From: Maritalea sp049801075
GTDB lineage: Bacteria; Pseudomonadota; Alphaproteobacteria; Rhizobiales; Devosiaceae
Reading direction: 5' to 3'
NCBI RefSeq assembly: GCF_049801075.1
Contig: NZ_JBNAGG010000006.1
Span: 95,855 to 159,854 of the forward strand
Length of the DNA: 64,000 nt
In this document: positions 26,764 through 35,721 of the stretch, piece after piece
Layout of the letters: every line of letters begins with the position of its first letter
Numbering within the stretch: the stretch's first letter is position 1
Translations under genes and position numbers: made by a program
The notes under the pieces: generated by a model
Database searches by the model: none
Told to the model about the DNA's origin: nothing
The model's input: the letters and a program-made list of their open reading frames with translations, nothing else

Positions 26764-27993
26764 ATGGAATTGAGCACTTCGCCATTGGCACCCGAGCAAT
26801 TTGCTGAACTGAACCCGGTCGCAGGGGTTGATTTATTCACCGCCCCGATCGGGATCGGCTATAAGGGCCGCAATAATTTATTGCTGGCCAAGCTATGTGA
26901 GGGCACGCAGGTGGCGGGGGTGTTCACTACCTCAAAATGTGCGTCGGCGCCAATTGATTGGTGTAAGGCGTATATTGGTTCTGGTGCTGCCCGCGGCCTT
27001 TTGGTCAATGCGGGCAATGCCAATGCCTTTGTGGGCAAAGTGGGGGCTGAAACGGTTGAGAAAACCGCGCAAGCTGCGGCTGCATTCATTGGCTGCACGC
27101 CGCAAGAAATTTTCATTTCCTCTACCGGCGTGATTGGTGAGCCGCTTGACCCGGCGCCGATGATGGACGCCATTGGGGAATTGAATGAGGACCGCCTTGG
27201 CGACTATGAGGCCGCAGCCAACGCCATTCGCACCACCGATACTTACGCCAAGGGCGCAGGTGCGGTATTGGATGTGGACGGTGTTGATATCAATATTTCC
27301 GGCATTGCCAAAGGCTCCGGCATGATCGCTCCCAATATGGCGACGATGCTGGCTTATGTGTTCACAGATGCGCCGATCTCGGCTGAGGTGTTGAACGCCT
27401 TGCTGAAGCCTGCCAATGCGGCTAGCTTTAATGCCATCACTGTGGATAGTGATACGTCTACATCAGATTGTTGTTTGCTGTTTGCCACCGGGCAGGCCGA
27501 TATTGACCCGATCAATGACATAAGCGACCCGCGCTGCGCTTTGATTGGGGATGCGTTGAATGCGGTACTGCATGATTTGGCATTGCAAATTGTGTGCGAT
27601 GGTGAAGGGGCGCAAAAACTCATCACGGTGAAGGTGGAAGGCGCAGTTTCTGATGCGAGCGCCGATGTGATCGCCCGTTCAATCGCCAATTCGCCTTTGG
27701 TTAAAACCGCTGTGGCGGGGGAAGATGCCAATTGGGGACGTGTGGTGATGGCCGTGGGGAAAGCGGGCGAACCTGCTGATCGCGATAAATTGCAAATTCG
27801 CTTTGGCGACTTGCTATTGACGGAACTGGGGCAGCGCTCTCCTCGTTATAAGGAAGAAGATGCCTCTGCCTATATGCAAAATGATCAGATTGAGATCGGT
27901 GTAGATTTGGGACTAGGGGATGGCAAAGCAACAATTTACAGCTGCGACCTGACCCATGGCTATATCAGCATCAATGGGGATTATCGTAGCTAA
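26764..27993 (+). CDS. argJ: Bifunctional glutamate N-acetyltransferase / amino-acid acetyltransferase
   Basis: 409 residues. It transfers acetyl from N-acetylornithine to glutamate and may also use acetyl-CoA, in arginine synthesis. The precursor self-cleaves before the Thr in GSGMIAPNMATMLAY, which is present, giving alpha and beta chains. Other conserved parts are VNAGNANAF, STGVIGEPL and VAGEDANWGRVVMAVGKAG. It follows the PPIase gene by 9 bp. Whether it is mono- or bifunctional cannot be told from the sequence. Confidence 0.96.
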   Translation: MELSTSPLAPEQFAELNPVAGVDLFTAPIGIGYKGRNNLLLAKLCEGTQVAGVFTTSKCASAPIDWCKAYIGSGAARGLLVNAGNANAFVGKVGAETVEKTAQAAAAFIGCTPQEIFISSTGVIGEPLDPAPMMDAIGELNEDRLGDYEAAANAIRTTDTYAKGAGAVLDVDGVDINISGIAKGSGMIAPNMATMLAYVFTDAPISAEVLNALLKPANAASFNAITVDSDTSTSDCCLLFATGQADIDPINDISDPRCALIGDALNAVLHDLALQIVCDGEGAQKLITVKVEGAVSDASADVIARSIANSPLVKTAVAGEDANWGRVVMAVGKAGEPADRDKLQIRFGDLLLTELGQRSPRYKEEDASAYMQNDQIEIGVDLGLGDGKATIYSCDLTHGYISINGDYRS

Positions 27994-28013
27994 TTCAGTG
28001 ACGGAGACCCATC

Positions 28014-28430
28014 ATGAAGATCACGGTTGAAACGACAATCCAAGCCGATATTGAAACCGTTTGGAGTGCTTGGAATAATCCAGATGACATTGTGAAATGG
28101 AATGCGGCGTCTGATGATTGGCACACGGTTAGCGCAGAAGTTGATTTGCGCGAAGGCGGGCAACAAAAATCACGCATGGAAGCCAAAGATGGCAGCATGG
28201 GTTTTGATTTTGTTGGCACCTATGTCCAAATCATTCCGCATGAATTGATTGACTATGTGCTTGAAGATGGCCGTGAAGTGAAAGTGCTTTTCAGCGCTAT
28301 TGATGGCCAAGTTAAAGTGGTTGAAACCTTCGATGCAGAGCAGGAAAATTCTCAGGAAATGCAGCGCGCTGGATGGCAAGCGATTTTGGATAATTTTGGC
28401 GCTTATGTTGAAGCTGAGAAAAAGAGTTAG
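28014..28430 (+). CDS. SRPBCC-family (AHSA1-like) protein
   Basis: 138 residues with the START/AHSA1 pattern: ETTIQADIETVWSAWNNPDDIVKWNAASDDW at the start and QRAGWQAILDNFGAYVE at the end. These helix-grip proteins bind hydrophobic ligands; the function is unknown. It is 20 bp after argJ and 14 bp before the Nudix gene, probably one transcript. Confidence 0.85.
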   Translation: MKITVETTIQADIETVWSAWNNPDDIVKWNAASDDWHTVSAEVDLREGGQQKSRMEAKDGSMGFDFVGTYVQIIPHELIDYVLEDGREVKVLFSAIDGQVKVVETFDAEQENSQEMQRAGWQAILDNFGAYVEAEKKS

Positions 28431-28444
28431 GGTGGGCTGAGTTT

Positions 28445-28855
28445 GTGAGTGTTGATAAATCGCTATTATGCGTCGTGGCTTGCGCGCTGATCGATGCAGA
28501 TCGGCGCGTTTTGATTGCGCAGCGTCCGGCAGATAAAAATATGGGTGGCCTTTGGGAGTTCCCCGGCGGAAAGCTGGAAAAAGGTGAAAGCCCTGAAGAA
28601 GCGCTGATCCGCGAACTGCGTGAAGAATTGGCGATTGAAACGCAAGAAGCATGTCTTGCACCGCTGACTTTTGCTTCCTTTTCTTATGAAAATTTTCACC
28701 TTCTGATGCCACTGTTCGTGTGTCGGAAATGGCAAGGCACCCCGCAAGCGTTGGAACATCAGGCGCTTAAATGGGTGCGTCCGCAAAAAATGCGTGACTA
28801 TGATATGCCTCCGGCGGATGAACCATTGATCGCCCATTTGTGCGATCTACTGTAG
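28445..28855 (+). CDS. mutT: MutT-type Nudix hydrolase (8-oxo-dGTP diphosphatase)
   Basis: 136 residues from GTG 28445. The Nudix box is complete: GGKLEKGESPEEALIRELREELAI. The surrounding RPADKNMGGLWEFPGGK and the C-terminal WVRPQKMRDYDMPPADEPLI match MutT, which removes oxidised dGTP from the nucleotide pool. The argJ-SRPBCC-mutT order is common in the order Hyphomicrobiales. Confidence 0.9.
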   Translation: MSVDKSLLCVVACALIDADRRVLIAQRPADKNMGGLWEFPGGKLEKGESPEEALIRELREELAIETQEACLAPLTFASFSYENFHLLMPLFVCRKWQGTPQALEHQALKWVRPQKMRDYDMPPADEPLIAHLCDLL

Positions 28856-28880
28856 GGCAGAAGAATGGCGGGAGCTGGGC

Positions 28881-29054
28881 ATGCTGAAAGCGTTTATTGC
28901 AGATGAGAGCGGTGCAACCGCTATCGAATATGCCCTGATCGCTGCGCTTATTTCTACCGTTATTGTTGGTGTTGTGACCACCATGTCGGGTCAGATGAGC
29001 GATATGTTCAACTATATCTCAACATCATTTACGAGCGCAGTTGCCTCGAGCTAA
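28881..29054 (+). CDS. Flp/Fap-type pilin subunit, 57 residues
   Basis: Short reading frame with GGGAG 9 nt before the ATG. The translation starts MLKAFIADESGATAIEYALI, where ESGATAIEYALI is the diagnostic prepilin cleavage and hydrophobic region of type IVb Flp pilins (peptidase cuts after Gly; Glu at +5). No tad or cpa assembly genes are nearby, so this is an orphan pilin. Its TAA overlaps the converging methyltransferase stop by 4 bp. The length is typical of the family. Confidence 0.93.
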   Translation: MLKAFIADESGATAIEYALIAALISTVIVGVVTTMSGQMSDMFNYISTSFTSAVASS

Positions 29055-29944
29055 TTATCTGATTTATCGCCGAGCACATCTTTAAGACTCTTTGTGGCGC
29101 TGCCGGGGCGCAGCGGTTTTTGCTGGCTTTCATGCGGGGTCCAGCCCATCAGCCACAACAGATCAAGCGTGGCGCGGCATCTGCCATCATCATCGGTGAA
29201 CTGGGTGGCATATTCCTCAACCACTTTGCCGAGCAAGCTACGGCTGACAAAATTTTTCGGGCGATCAATCAGCGGGTTGGACGCGCCAAACTGGCGCAAT
29301 TCTTCCATCAATGCGATGGGGTGGCTATAGCGCACCACATGATGTTCCAGATCGCTAACAGGCAATGCGAACCCACCACGTTGCAGCAAAGCACCACCAT
29401 CGCGAATGTCGATAAAAGGGGCCACGCGGGCATAGGCCCCGCCGGAATGTGCGATGTCGGCATTCAACCAGGCTTGCCGCAATTCGGTGAGACTATCGCC
29501 GCCAAGCGTTGCCACCACGCACAGCCCGTCTGGCTTGAGATTGCGTTGAGCTTGAGCGAAGAATCCTGGCACATCGTCAAGCATTTGCAAATCGGCCAAT
29601 GAGACGATCAAATCATAATTTTTGTGCGGTAAATCCAAATGCGCTGGATCGTAAACCGCGTATTTATCGGCATTTTTGACGGGCAAGGTCAGGCCAAACT
29701 CAAAGGCAATTTCGCCCTCTCCCGAGGCAATGTCGCTGGCGAAAAAGTCAGGATGCGGCGCGAGCAACAAGGCTTTCTCAAAGGTGCGGGTGATGGTGAT
29801 CAAACGGTCTTTGAGATCATTGATCATCAATTCGGCAATGAAATTGTCGGGGCCGCTGGCGGTTTGAAAAATGCTGGCCTTGTTCAGGCGTTTTGCAATA
29901 AGCTCCCGATCAAACAATTTTTTAACCTGATTATTTTGTGCCAT
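29051..29944 (-). CDS. NDUFAF5-like SAM-dependent methyltransferase
   Basis: 297 residues from ATG 29944; the frame is open to 30100 but the family start MAQNNQVKKLFDRELIAKRLNKA is at 29944. Similar to the bacterial relatives of human NDUFAF5 and to BioC. The SAM motif is unusual for the class (LLLAPHPDFFASDIASGEGE); LKPDGLCVVATLGGDSLTELRQAW and the ATLDLLWLMGWTPHESQQKPLRPG tail are typical. Function in bacteria is not established. It is divergent from comF, with a 13-bp gap. Confidence 0.85.
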   Translation of the reverse strand: MAQNNQVKKLFDRELIAKRLNKASIFQTASGPDNFIAELMINDLKDRLITITRTFEKALLLAPHPDFFASDIASGEGEIAFEFGLTLPVKNADKYAVYDPAHLDLPHKNYDLIVSLADLQMLDDVPGFFAQAQRNLKPDGLCVVATLGGDSLTELRQAWLNADIAHSGGAYARVAPFIDIRDGGALLQRGGFALPVSDLEHHVVRYSHPIALMEELRQFGASNPLIDRPKNFVSRSLLGKVVEEYATQFTDDDGRCRATLDLLWLMGWTPHESQQKPLRPGSATKSLKDVLGDKSDN

Positions 29945-29957
29945 TGGAAGACCTTTC

Positions 29958-30746
29958 ATGTCAGGGCGTTGGACCGGTATAGGCAGATTGCGCGCCGAAA
30001 TGGGTGGGCTTGGCCGTGCGCTAAAAGCATGGCCGCCTGCGCTGTTGGATAGGGTTTTTCCGCCAGTGTGTCTAGCCTGCGATGCACCCATTTCTGACAA
30101 TCAGCATTTGTGTGGCCCTTGCTGGGCCCAACTCGCGCCGATCACCGCGCCGCTGTGCCCGGTTTTGGGGCTGCCATTTGCCATGGATCTTGGCGCTGGT
30201 GCAAAAAGCGCAGAGGCCTTGGCGCAGCCGCCCGCATTTGATCGGGCGCGCTATGCGGTGCAGTTTAACGCCAAAGCGCGGGAAATTGTCCATCATTTGA
30301 AATATCGTGATCGCCACGATATGGCGCGATTTTGCGCTGGAATGATGGCGCAGGCTGCGCCAGAATTTTGGGCTCAACCGGGGGTGTTGGTGCCCGTGCC
30401 GTTGCATTGGCGACGGCAATTGACGCGGCGTTACAATCAGTCTGGCCTGTTGGCCCGCGCATTGGCGCAACATGCGGGTTTGCCTGTGGATTTTAGTATG
30501 ATCAAGCGCATCAAACCCACCCGGCAACAGGTGGGGCTTTCGGCCAAAGCGCGGGCGCAAAATGTGCGCGGGGCATTTGCGGTGAATGAAGAGGCGTTGG
30601 CCAAGCGCTCGAGCGATCGTATCATTTTGGTTGACGATGTGATGACAACCGGGGCCACGATCACAGCTCTAGCCAAATTGCTTCGTTCCCATTATATCAG
30701 TCAGGTTGATGTTATTTGTTTTGCGCGGGTCACCTCCCAACCCTGA
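29958..30746 (+). CDS. ComF-family phosphoribosyltransferase-like protein
   Basis: 262 residues. The N-terminal zinc-finger pair appears as CLACDAPI and CGPCWAQL (about 37-56). The C-terminal part carries VPVPLHWRRQLTRRYNQS and the PRPP-loop motif IILVDDVMTTGATITALAKLL. Family members are linked to DNA uptake or repair; here a competence role is not shown. The start could be ATG 29958 or ATG 30000. Confidence 0.9.
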   Translation: MSGRWTGIGRLRAEMGGLGRALKAWPPALLDRVFPPVCLACDAPISDNQHLCGPCWAQLAPITAPLCPVLGLPFAMDLGAGAKSAEALAQPPAFDRARYAVQFNAKAREIVHHLKYRDRHDMARFCAGMMAQAAPEFWAQPGVLVPVPLHWRRQLTRRYNQSGLLARALAQHAGLPVDFSMIKRIKPTRQQVGLSAKARAQNVRGAFAVNEEALAKRSSDRIILVDDVMTTGATITALAKLLRSHYISQVDVICFARVTSQP

Positions 30747-30778
30747 TTGGCGCAAACCAACAGTATGAGAAGTGAGAT

Positions 30779-31048
30779 ATGCCTAAGATTGAGCTTTATA
30801 CAACGCCGACATGCCCCTATTGCTTGGCGGCAAAGGCGTTGTTGAACAAAAAGGACGCTAGCTTTACCGAGATTACTGTGGTGGGGCACCCGCAAGAGCG
30901 GGAAAAGATGATTCAGCGGGCGCGTGGACGCCAAACTGTGCCGCAAATCTTTATCGATGAATATCATGTTGGCGGTTATGATGACCTTGTGGCGCTAGAT
31001 CGCGCGGGCAAACTAGACCCATTGCTTGAGGATCGTGCCGCCTCTTAA
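30779..31048 (+). CDS. grxC: Glutaredoxin 3
   Basis: 89 residues, dithiol glutaredoxin with active site CPYC, the cis-Pro region TVPQIFIDEYHVGGYDDL, and normal GrxC length. Reduces protein and glutathione mixed disulfides in the cytoplasm. It sits between comF and a nitrilase-family gene, the usual rhizobial order. Confidence 0.96.
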   Translation: MPKIELYTTPTCPYCLAAKALLNKKDASFTEITVVGHPQEREKMIQRARGRQTVPQIFIDEYHVGGYDDLVALDRAGKLDPLLEDRAAS

Positions 31049-31062
31049 TTGAGGTGAAACCC

Positions 31063-31896
31063 ATGAAGATAGCCGCGCTGCAAATGTGCAGCTCTATTCA
31101 GGTTGATCAAAATATTGATGCCATTGCGCAGGCGGCACAAGCGGCCGCTTCGCAGGGCGTGATCTATTTGCAAACGCCGGAAATGTCGGTGATGTTTGCC
31201 GAAAAGCGTGCGCAGCTGGACGCTTGGGCGACCGATGAAAATGTTGCGCAAACGCTCAATGCGTTGGCCGATATTGCCCGCAATAATGCGCTTTACTTGC
31301 ATATTGGTTCCATGGCCGTGCCGGCGGGTGACGGGCGGTTGTTCAACCGTTCCTTCCTGTTTTCGCCCAATGGCGACTTGCTGGACACATACGACAAAAT
31401 TCATTTGTTTGATGCGGATGTTGAAGGGGATGAGCCTTATCGCGAAAGCGACAATTATCGTCCCGGCGAAGAAGCGGTGGTGACCCCGGTGGGGGCGCTG
31501 AATCTCGGGTTTTCGATTTGCTATGATGTGCGCTTTGCGCATCTATACGCCGCGCTCAGGGAAGCTGATGCCAATTTGATGGCTGTGCCTGCTGCTTTCA
31601 CTGTGCCGACTGGCGAAGCCCATTGGCACGTGTTGTTGCGGGCGCGGGCGATTGAAACGGGCAGCTTTTTGGTGGCAGCGGCGCAGGGCGGTGCCCATGA
31701 AAATGGTCGCAACACCTATGGTCATTCGGTGATCATTGATCCGTGGGGCCGTGTTTTGGCCGAAAAGGCCGATACGGAGCCGGGGTTGATTATTGCACCG
31801 CTTGATTTAAACCTTATAAAAGAAGCCCGGATGCGGTTGCCAACACTTGCCAATCGCCGGGAATTTTCGTTAAGCGTTAACCGACATATGTCATAA
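31063..31896 (+). CDS. Nitrilase-superfamily carbon-nitrogen hydrolase
   Basis: 277 residues from ATG 31063, with GAGGTGAAA upstream; a GTG at 31054 is the alternative. The catalytic triad is visible: Glu in QTPEMSVM, Lys in DTYDKIHLFD and Cys in GFSICYDVRFAHLY. It most resembles the omega-amidase/Nit group that hydrolyses deaminated glutathione or keto-acid amides, which would fit its place after grxC. The precise substrate is inferred. Confidence 0.88.
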   Translation: MKIAALQMCSSIQVDQNIDAIAQAAQAAASQGVIYLQTPEMSVMFAEKRAQLDAWATDENVAQTLNALADIARNNALYLHIGSMAVPAGDGRLFNRSFLFSPNGDLLDTYDKIHLFDADVEGDEPYRESDNYRPGEEAVVTPVGALNLGFSICYDVRFAHLYAALREADANLMAVPAAFTVPTGEAHWHVLLRARAIETGSFLVAAAQGGAHENGRNTYGHSVIIDPWGRVLAEKADTEPGLIIAPLDLNLIKEARMRLPTLANRREFSLSVNRHMS

Positions 31897-31931
31897 ACAA
31901 AATATGTTGTTTTTTTGAAGGGTGAACTTCC

Positions 31932-32381
31932 GTGATTCAGTATTCGCTCATTTGCGAGAATGATCATAAATTTGAAGCGTGGTTCAAAAATGCGAACGCC
32001 TATGATGCGCAGGCGCAGCAAGGGGTATTGGAATGCCCACTTTGCGGCACGCGTGAGGTGAATAAAGCTTTGATGGCGCCTGCTGTTGGCAAAAAGTCCA
32101 ATCAAAGAGAAGAAGCTGCCCCTCAAAAAACCATGGCCCTATCTGCCGGACATCCTGAGCAAAAAGAAGTGCGCGAAGCATTGCGTCGCTTGCGCTCAAA
32201 GGTGGAAAGCGAAGCAGAATATGTGGGTGATCGGTTCGCTGAAGAAGCTCGCAAAATGGCCGATGATACGGAGCAACAGCGTGGTATTTACGGTGAAGCC
32301 ACCGCTGAAGAAGTCACTTCATTGATTGAAGATGAAATTGATTTTATGCCCCTACCGCGCCTGCCGGAAGAGCATAATTAG
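31932..32381 (+). CDS. DUF1178 protein
   Basis: 149 residues from GTG 31932 with AAGGGTG upstream. The N-terminal zinc-ribbon-like part (MIQYSLICENDHKFEAWF and CPLCG) and a charged helical C-terminus (EVREALRRLRSKVESEAEYVGDRFAEEARKM) match DUF1178. The function is unknown. It follows grxC and the nitrilase as in many related genomes. Confidence 0.9.
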   Translation: MIQYSLICENDHKFEAWFKNANAYDAQAQQGVLECPLCGTREVNKALMAPAVGKKSNQREEAAPQKTMALSAGHPEQKEVREALRRLRSKVESEAEYVGDRFAEEARKMADDTEQQRGIYGEATAEEVTSLIEDEIDFMPLPRLPEEHN

Positions 32382-32493
32382 GGCATTTCTTACGCGCCGC
32401 CGTCGTTCGTTGCGCTTACTACCCCGATACCCCCACCATTGGGTGCCCCGTTTTTGTGCTGTGCAGGGCGAAGCACCCCACTCTCACACTGTT

Positions 32494-32510
32494 ACCGGAC
32501 TTGATCCGGT
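32494..32510. repeat. REP-like short palindrome
   Basis: ACCGGA-CTTGA-TCCGGT followed by CATCC. It resembles the dispersed alphaproteobacterial intergenic element built around GGACTTGATCC. Only one copy is in the window, so dispersal could not be tested here. Confidence 0.5.
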
Positions 32511-32558
32511 CATCCATGTCGCGGTGGCATTGGGCGATGCAACTCTAAGCCCATTCCC

Positions 32559-33812
32559 TCACTCTTCGTTCTCCTCACTTGCCTGCTCCGTCACCCACTG
32601 GCCAGCGGCTTCCACAGCAATAGGCGAGGCCGACGGTACCACGGCGAGATAGCTTTCCGTTTCGCTGGGCGGCAGCACTGTGCTTTGTGTCATCCGATAG
32701 AGCGCAAACAAGGTGATGCATAGGCAGGTGGTGGCAAGCATGATCCAGAACATTTGGGAGCCAAACATCTGCATGACGGCACCTGCGGCCAGTGGACCCA
32801 TTATGGCCCCCAGGCCAAAGGTCAGCGAAAGTCCGCCGGAAGCTGCGGGCATGTCTTCAGTTGGCAGCGCGTCATTCACATAAGCCAGCAGTAGGGCATA
32901 AAGCGGCATGGTTACGCCGCCAGATAGAAAGGCGATGGCCAAAAGTGCGGGTTGCTGGTTGCCCAAAGTTGCGCCGATCAAACAAAAGATCGCGCCAAGA
33001 CCCGACGTAGCAAAAATGACATAGCGCCGGTCCACCCGGTCAGATATCCACCCCACGGGCACTTGCATCAGCAGCGGGCCGGTGAACAGCATGGCCATGA
33101 ACAGGGCAACTTGCGGTGGCGAAAACCCAATTTGCGCGCCATAGACAGGGCTCATCCCGGCTTGGGTCGCGTAAATGGTGCCAAGAAAGAAAATGCCAAC
33201 GGTGCCGAGCGGGGAGCCGCGGAAAAGTTCGCGCAGCGGCATGGGGCGCGACGTTTCGGTGGCGGGCGTGGGAGAAACGGACAACAGGATTGGCCCGAAT
33301 GAAATCGACACCAAAATGGAGGCGACGATAAATAGCGATGCCGTTGCCGCGTCGCCGAGCGCTAGCAGCCCTTGGGCGCCAATCACGCCAAGCGTTTGAG
33401 CTATCATATAGATAGACAATATTTGGCCGCGGTTCTGGTTCGTGGCCTCTGCATTGAGCCAGCTTTCGGCGGTGACATAAATGCCCGCCATGCAAAACCC
33501 GATCAGCACGCGCAGCAAAATCCACGCCCACGGCTCAACAATCAGCGTTAAAGCGATCAGCCCGGCAGACATAAAACTGCCCACCGCGGCAAACACTCGT
33601 ACATGGCCGACGCGGCGGATCATAATGGGTGCGGTTCGCGCGCCCATTAAAAAGCCGCCAAAATAGGCTGAGGTGACCACCGCCAGCGCGCTTGCGGAAA
33701 AGCCTTCAATATCGCCGCGCACACCCACAAGCGTGAACTGCATGCCGTTGCCCAGCATGATGAAAAAAATGCCGACGAGCAGCGGCAAAATGCCAAAAAT
33801 GATCTTTCTCAT
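32559..33812 (-). CDS. MFS transporter (UMF/YcaD-like)
   Basis: 417 residues from ATG 33812. Twelve hydrophobic segments can be counted. MFS motif A-like loop after segment 2 is GARTAPIMIRRVGHVRVF; another lies in DRVDRRYVIF between segments 8 and 9. It resembles YcaD-type efflux carriers. The substrate is unknown. The C-terminal tail is acidic. Confidence 0.85.
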   Translation of the reverse strand: MRKIIFGILPLLVGIFFIMLGNGMQFTLVGVRGDIEGFSASALAVVTSAYFGGFLMGARTAPIMIRRVGHVRVFAAVGSFMSAGLIALTLIVEPWAWILLRVLIGFCMAGIYVTAESWLNAEATNQNRGQILSIYMIAQTLGVIGAQGLLALGDAATASLFIVASILVSISFGPILLSVSPTPATETSRPMPLRELFRGSPLGTVGIFFLGTIYATQAGMSPVYGAQIGFSPPQVALFMAMLFTGPLLMQVPVGWISDRVDRRYVIFATSGLGAIFCLIGATLGNQQPALLAIAFLSGGVTMPLYALLLAYVNDALPTEDMPAASGGLSLTFGLGAIMGPLAAGAVMQMFGSQMFWIMLATTCLCITLFALYRMTQSTVLPPSETESYLAVVPSASPIAVEAAGQWVTEQASEENEE

Positions 33813-33959
33813 ATGGTCGCGCCCGCACAAAGTGTGTCGCGGTTAGACTAGCACGGCTTGAGATTTGCCGCACTCCATTTCAGCAGTACGCTGGCTGAGG
33901 TAGAATAGTTTCTATGCTGCAACCACGCTTGCACCAAGATTATCCGTAGACAACGAAAT

Positions 33960-34673
33960 CTATCGCGAGAGGTCGGCCCAATTGCCATCGAGTAGCTCGC
34001 GCACTTCGGCAAGTGCGGTTTGCCAGATGATATTCATCTCTTCATCGCTGCGCTGATAGCAGCCACCATAATTGCCGTCCTCAAGCAAGGTGCGCGCCTT
34101 GGCGGGCGATAGTCGCCGCAATTGATCAAGATCCACCATCGATTTTTGGTGCGCAGGGAGTTCGACGCCATCTAAGCGGGTCCAAGGAAAATTTTCCATC
34201 CAAGAGGCGTGGGAGGCTACCGGATCGATTTCTTTCACTTTGCCCATGGTTTTGGGGGCCATCCACCAATTGTGCATAATCACGCTACACTCAGGATTAT
34301 CTCCCATCCATTCCAATGCGGCACTACCTGCGGGTATATTGCCACCATGCCCGTTCAGCAGCATGATCCGACGAAATCCTGTTTGGCGCAGACTGGTCAA
34401 AATGTCTTGCACCACAGCCAAAAACGTTGACATGCGCAAAGTGACGGTGCCGGGATAGGCCATAAAGCTCGGCGTGATGCCATAGGCCTGCACTGGAAAT
34501 ACGGGAATGCCCAATGGTTCCGCCGCATCCACGGCAATTTTCTCGGACAAGATATTGTCGGTGCTCAAAGACAGGTAAGCGTGTTGCTCCGTGCTGCCCA
34601 ACGGCACAATGGCTCGATCGTCCGTCGTCAAATAGGCTTCGACATCCATCCAGTTCATATTGGCAATTTTCAT
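33960..34673 (-). CDS. Creatininase-family amidohydrolase
   Basis: 237 residues. Family motifs: PLGSTEQHAYLSLSTD (metal-binding Glu, His and Asp retained; the usual HLP is changed) and MLLNGHGGN. The family opens cyclic amides, as in creatininase or MftE, but many members have unknown substrates. AAAAGGAA precedes the ATG. It stands alone between the MFS gene and ubiG. Confidence 0.88.
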   Translation of the reverse strand: MKIANMNWMDVEAYLTTDDRAIVPLGSTEQHAYLSLSTDNILSEKIAVDAAEPLGIPVFPVQAYGITPSFMAYPGTVTLRMSTFLAVVQDILTSLRQTGFRRIMLLNGHGGNIPAGSAALEWMGDNPECSVIMHNWWMAPKTMGKVKEIDPVASHASWMENFPWTRLDGVELPAHQKSMVDLDQLRRLSPAKARTLLEDGNYGGCYQRSDEEMNIIWQTALAEVRELLDGNWADLSR

Positions 34674-34704
34674 GTCGAATTTCCTTTTGAATATTGGGCC
34701 TTGT

Positions 34705-35445
34705 TTAGCTTTTGGGCTTCTCTGCCAGCATCATATAATTGACGCTCATATCTTTTGATTTTTTCCAGGCATCTTCAAGGGGGTGATAGCTCACGCCCAG
34801 CTTATCTTTGATCTGCATGCCGCTGCGTTTTAGGTTGGAGGTGATCTCTTCCGGGGTCACCAACATGTCGTAGGAGTGGGTGCCTTTGGGCAGCCAGCGC
34901 AGGATATGTTCCGCGCCGATAATGGCGAGGGCATAGGCTTTGAAGGTGCGGTTGATGGTGGCGACGAACATCAGGCCGCCGGGTTTTACCAATTGGGCGC
35001 AGCTTTTGAGGTAAAGCTCAATATCTGCCACATGCTCGACCACTTCCATATTCAACACCACATCAAACTGCTCGCCGGCCTCGGCGAGGGCTTCTGACGT
35101 GGTGGCGCGGTAGTCGATGTCGAGTTCTGAGCGTTCTGCGTGAATTTGCGCGATTTTGATGTTTTTCTCGCCCGCATCGGCGCCCACAACATCGGCACCG
35201 AGCCGTTTCATGGGCTCACACAGCAAGCCACCACCACAGCCAATATCCAATAGGCGCAGGCCTTTAAAGGGTTCGCGGGCGGTTTGGTCGAGGCCAAAAT
35301 GATTGATCATTTGTTCGCGGATGTAGGACAGGCGCACGGGGTTAAATTTGTGCAGTGGCTTGAATTTGCCTTTCGGGTCCCACCATTCATCTGCCATGGC
35401 GTTGAAGCGTTCAACTTCATCTTGGTGGATGGTTGTTTGGGCCAT
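34705..35445 (-). CDS. ubiG: Ubiquinone biosynthesis O-methyltransferase
   Basis: 246 residues from ATG 35445 with AAGGACAGG upstream. Catalyses both O-methylations in ubiquinone synthesis. UbiG signatures: ERFNAMADEWWDPKGKFKPLHKFNPVRLSYI, LLDIGCGGGLLCEPMKRLGADVVGADAGEKNI, and LNMEVVEHVADIELYL. It is divergent from lysC, as is usual in the order. Confidence 0.96.
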   Translation of the reverse strand: MAQTTIHQDEVERFNAMADEWWDPKGKFKPLHKFNPVRLSYIREQMINHFGLDQTAREPFKGLRLLDIGCGGGLLCEPMKRLGADVVGADAGEKNIKIAQIHAERSELDIDYRATTSEALAEAGEQFDVVLNMEVVEHVADIELYLKSCAQLVKPGGLMFVATINRTFKAYALAIIGAEHILRWLPKGTHSYDMLVTPEEITSNLKRSGMQIKDKLGVSYHPLEDAWKKSKDMSVNYMMLAEKPKS

Positions 35446-35721
35446 TTTCCTGTCCTTTATTGGCGTAATTTTATCTCGACACATGCAAAACGGTGTGCCG
35501 AACGCTTTCGGATCAATCAGTCACATTTTGCCAAGTGTCAATATGACAAATGGCTTCAATCGTACCCGAATCGCGAATTTGACGCCGTTTTAGTTGATCA
35601 AAACGCCAGTTTATGGCAATTGACGCGCGCAAGCATTGTCGGCGCGGGGCTGGTAATGCGCAAGCTCAACCCGAGGCACGTCAACGCCAATCGGGCACAA
35701 TAAATTTAGGAACTGCGCGCC

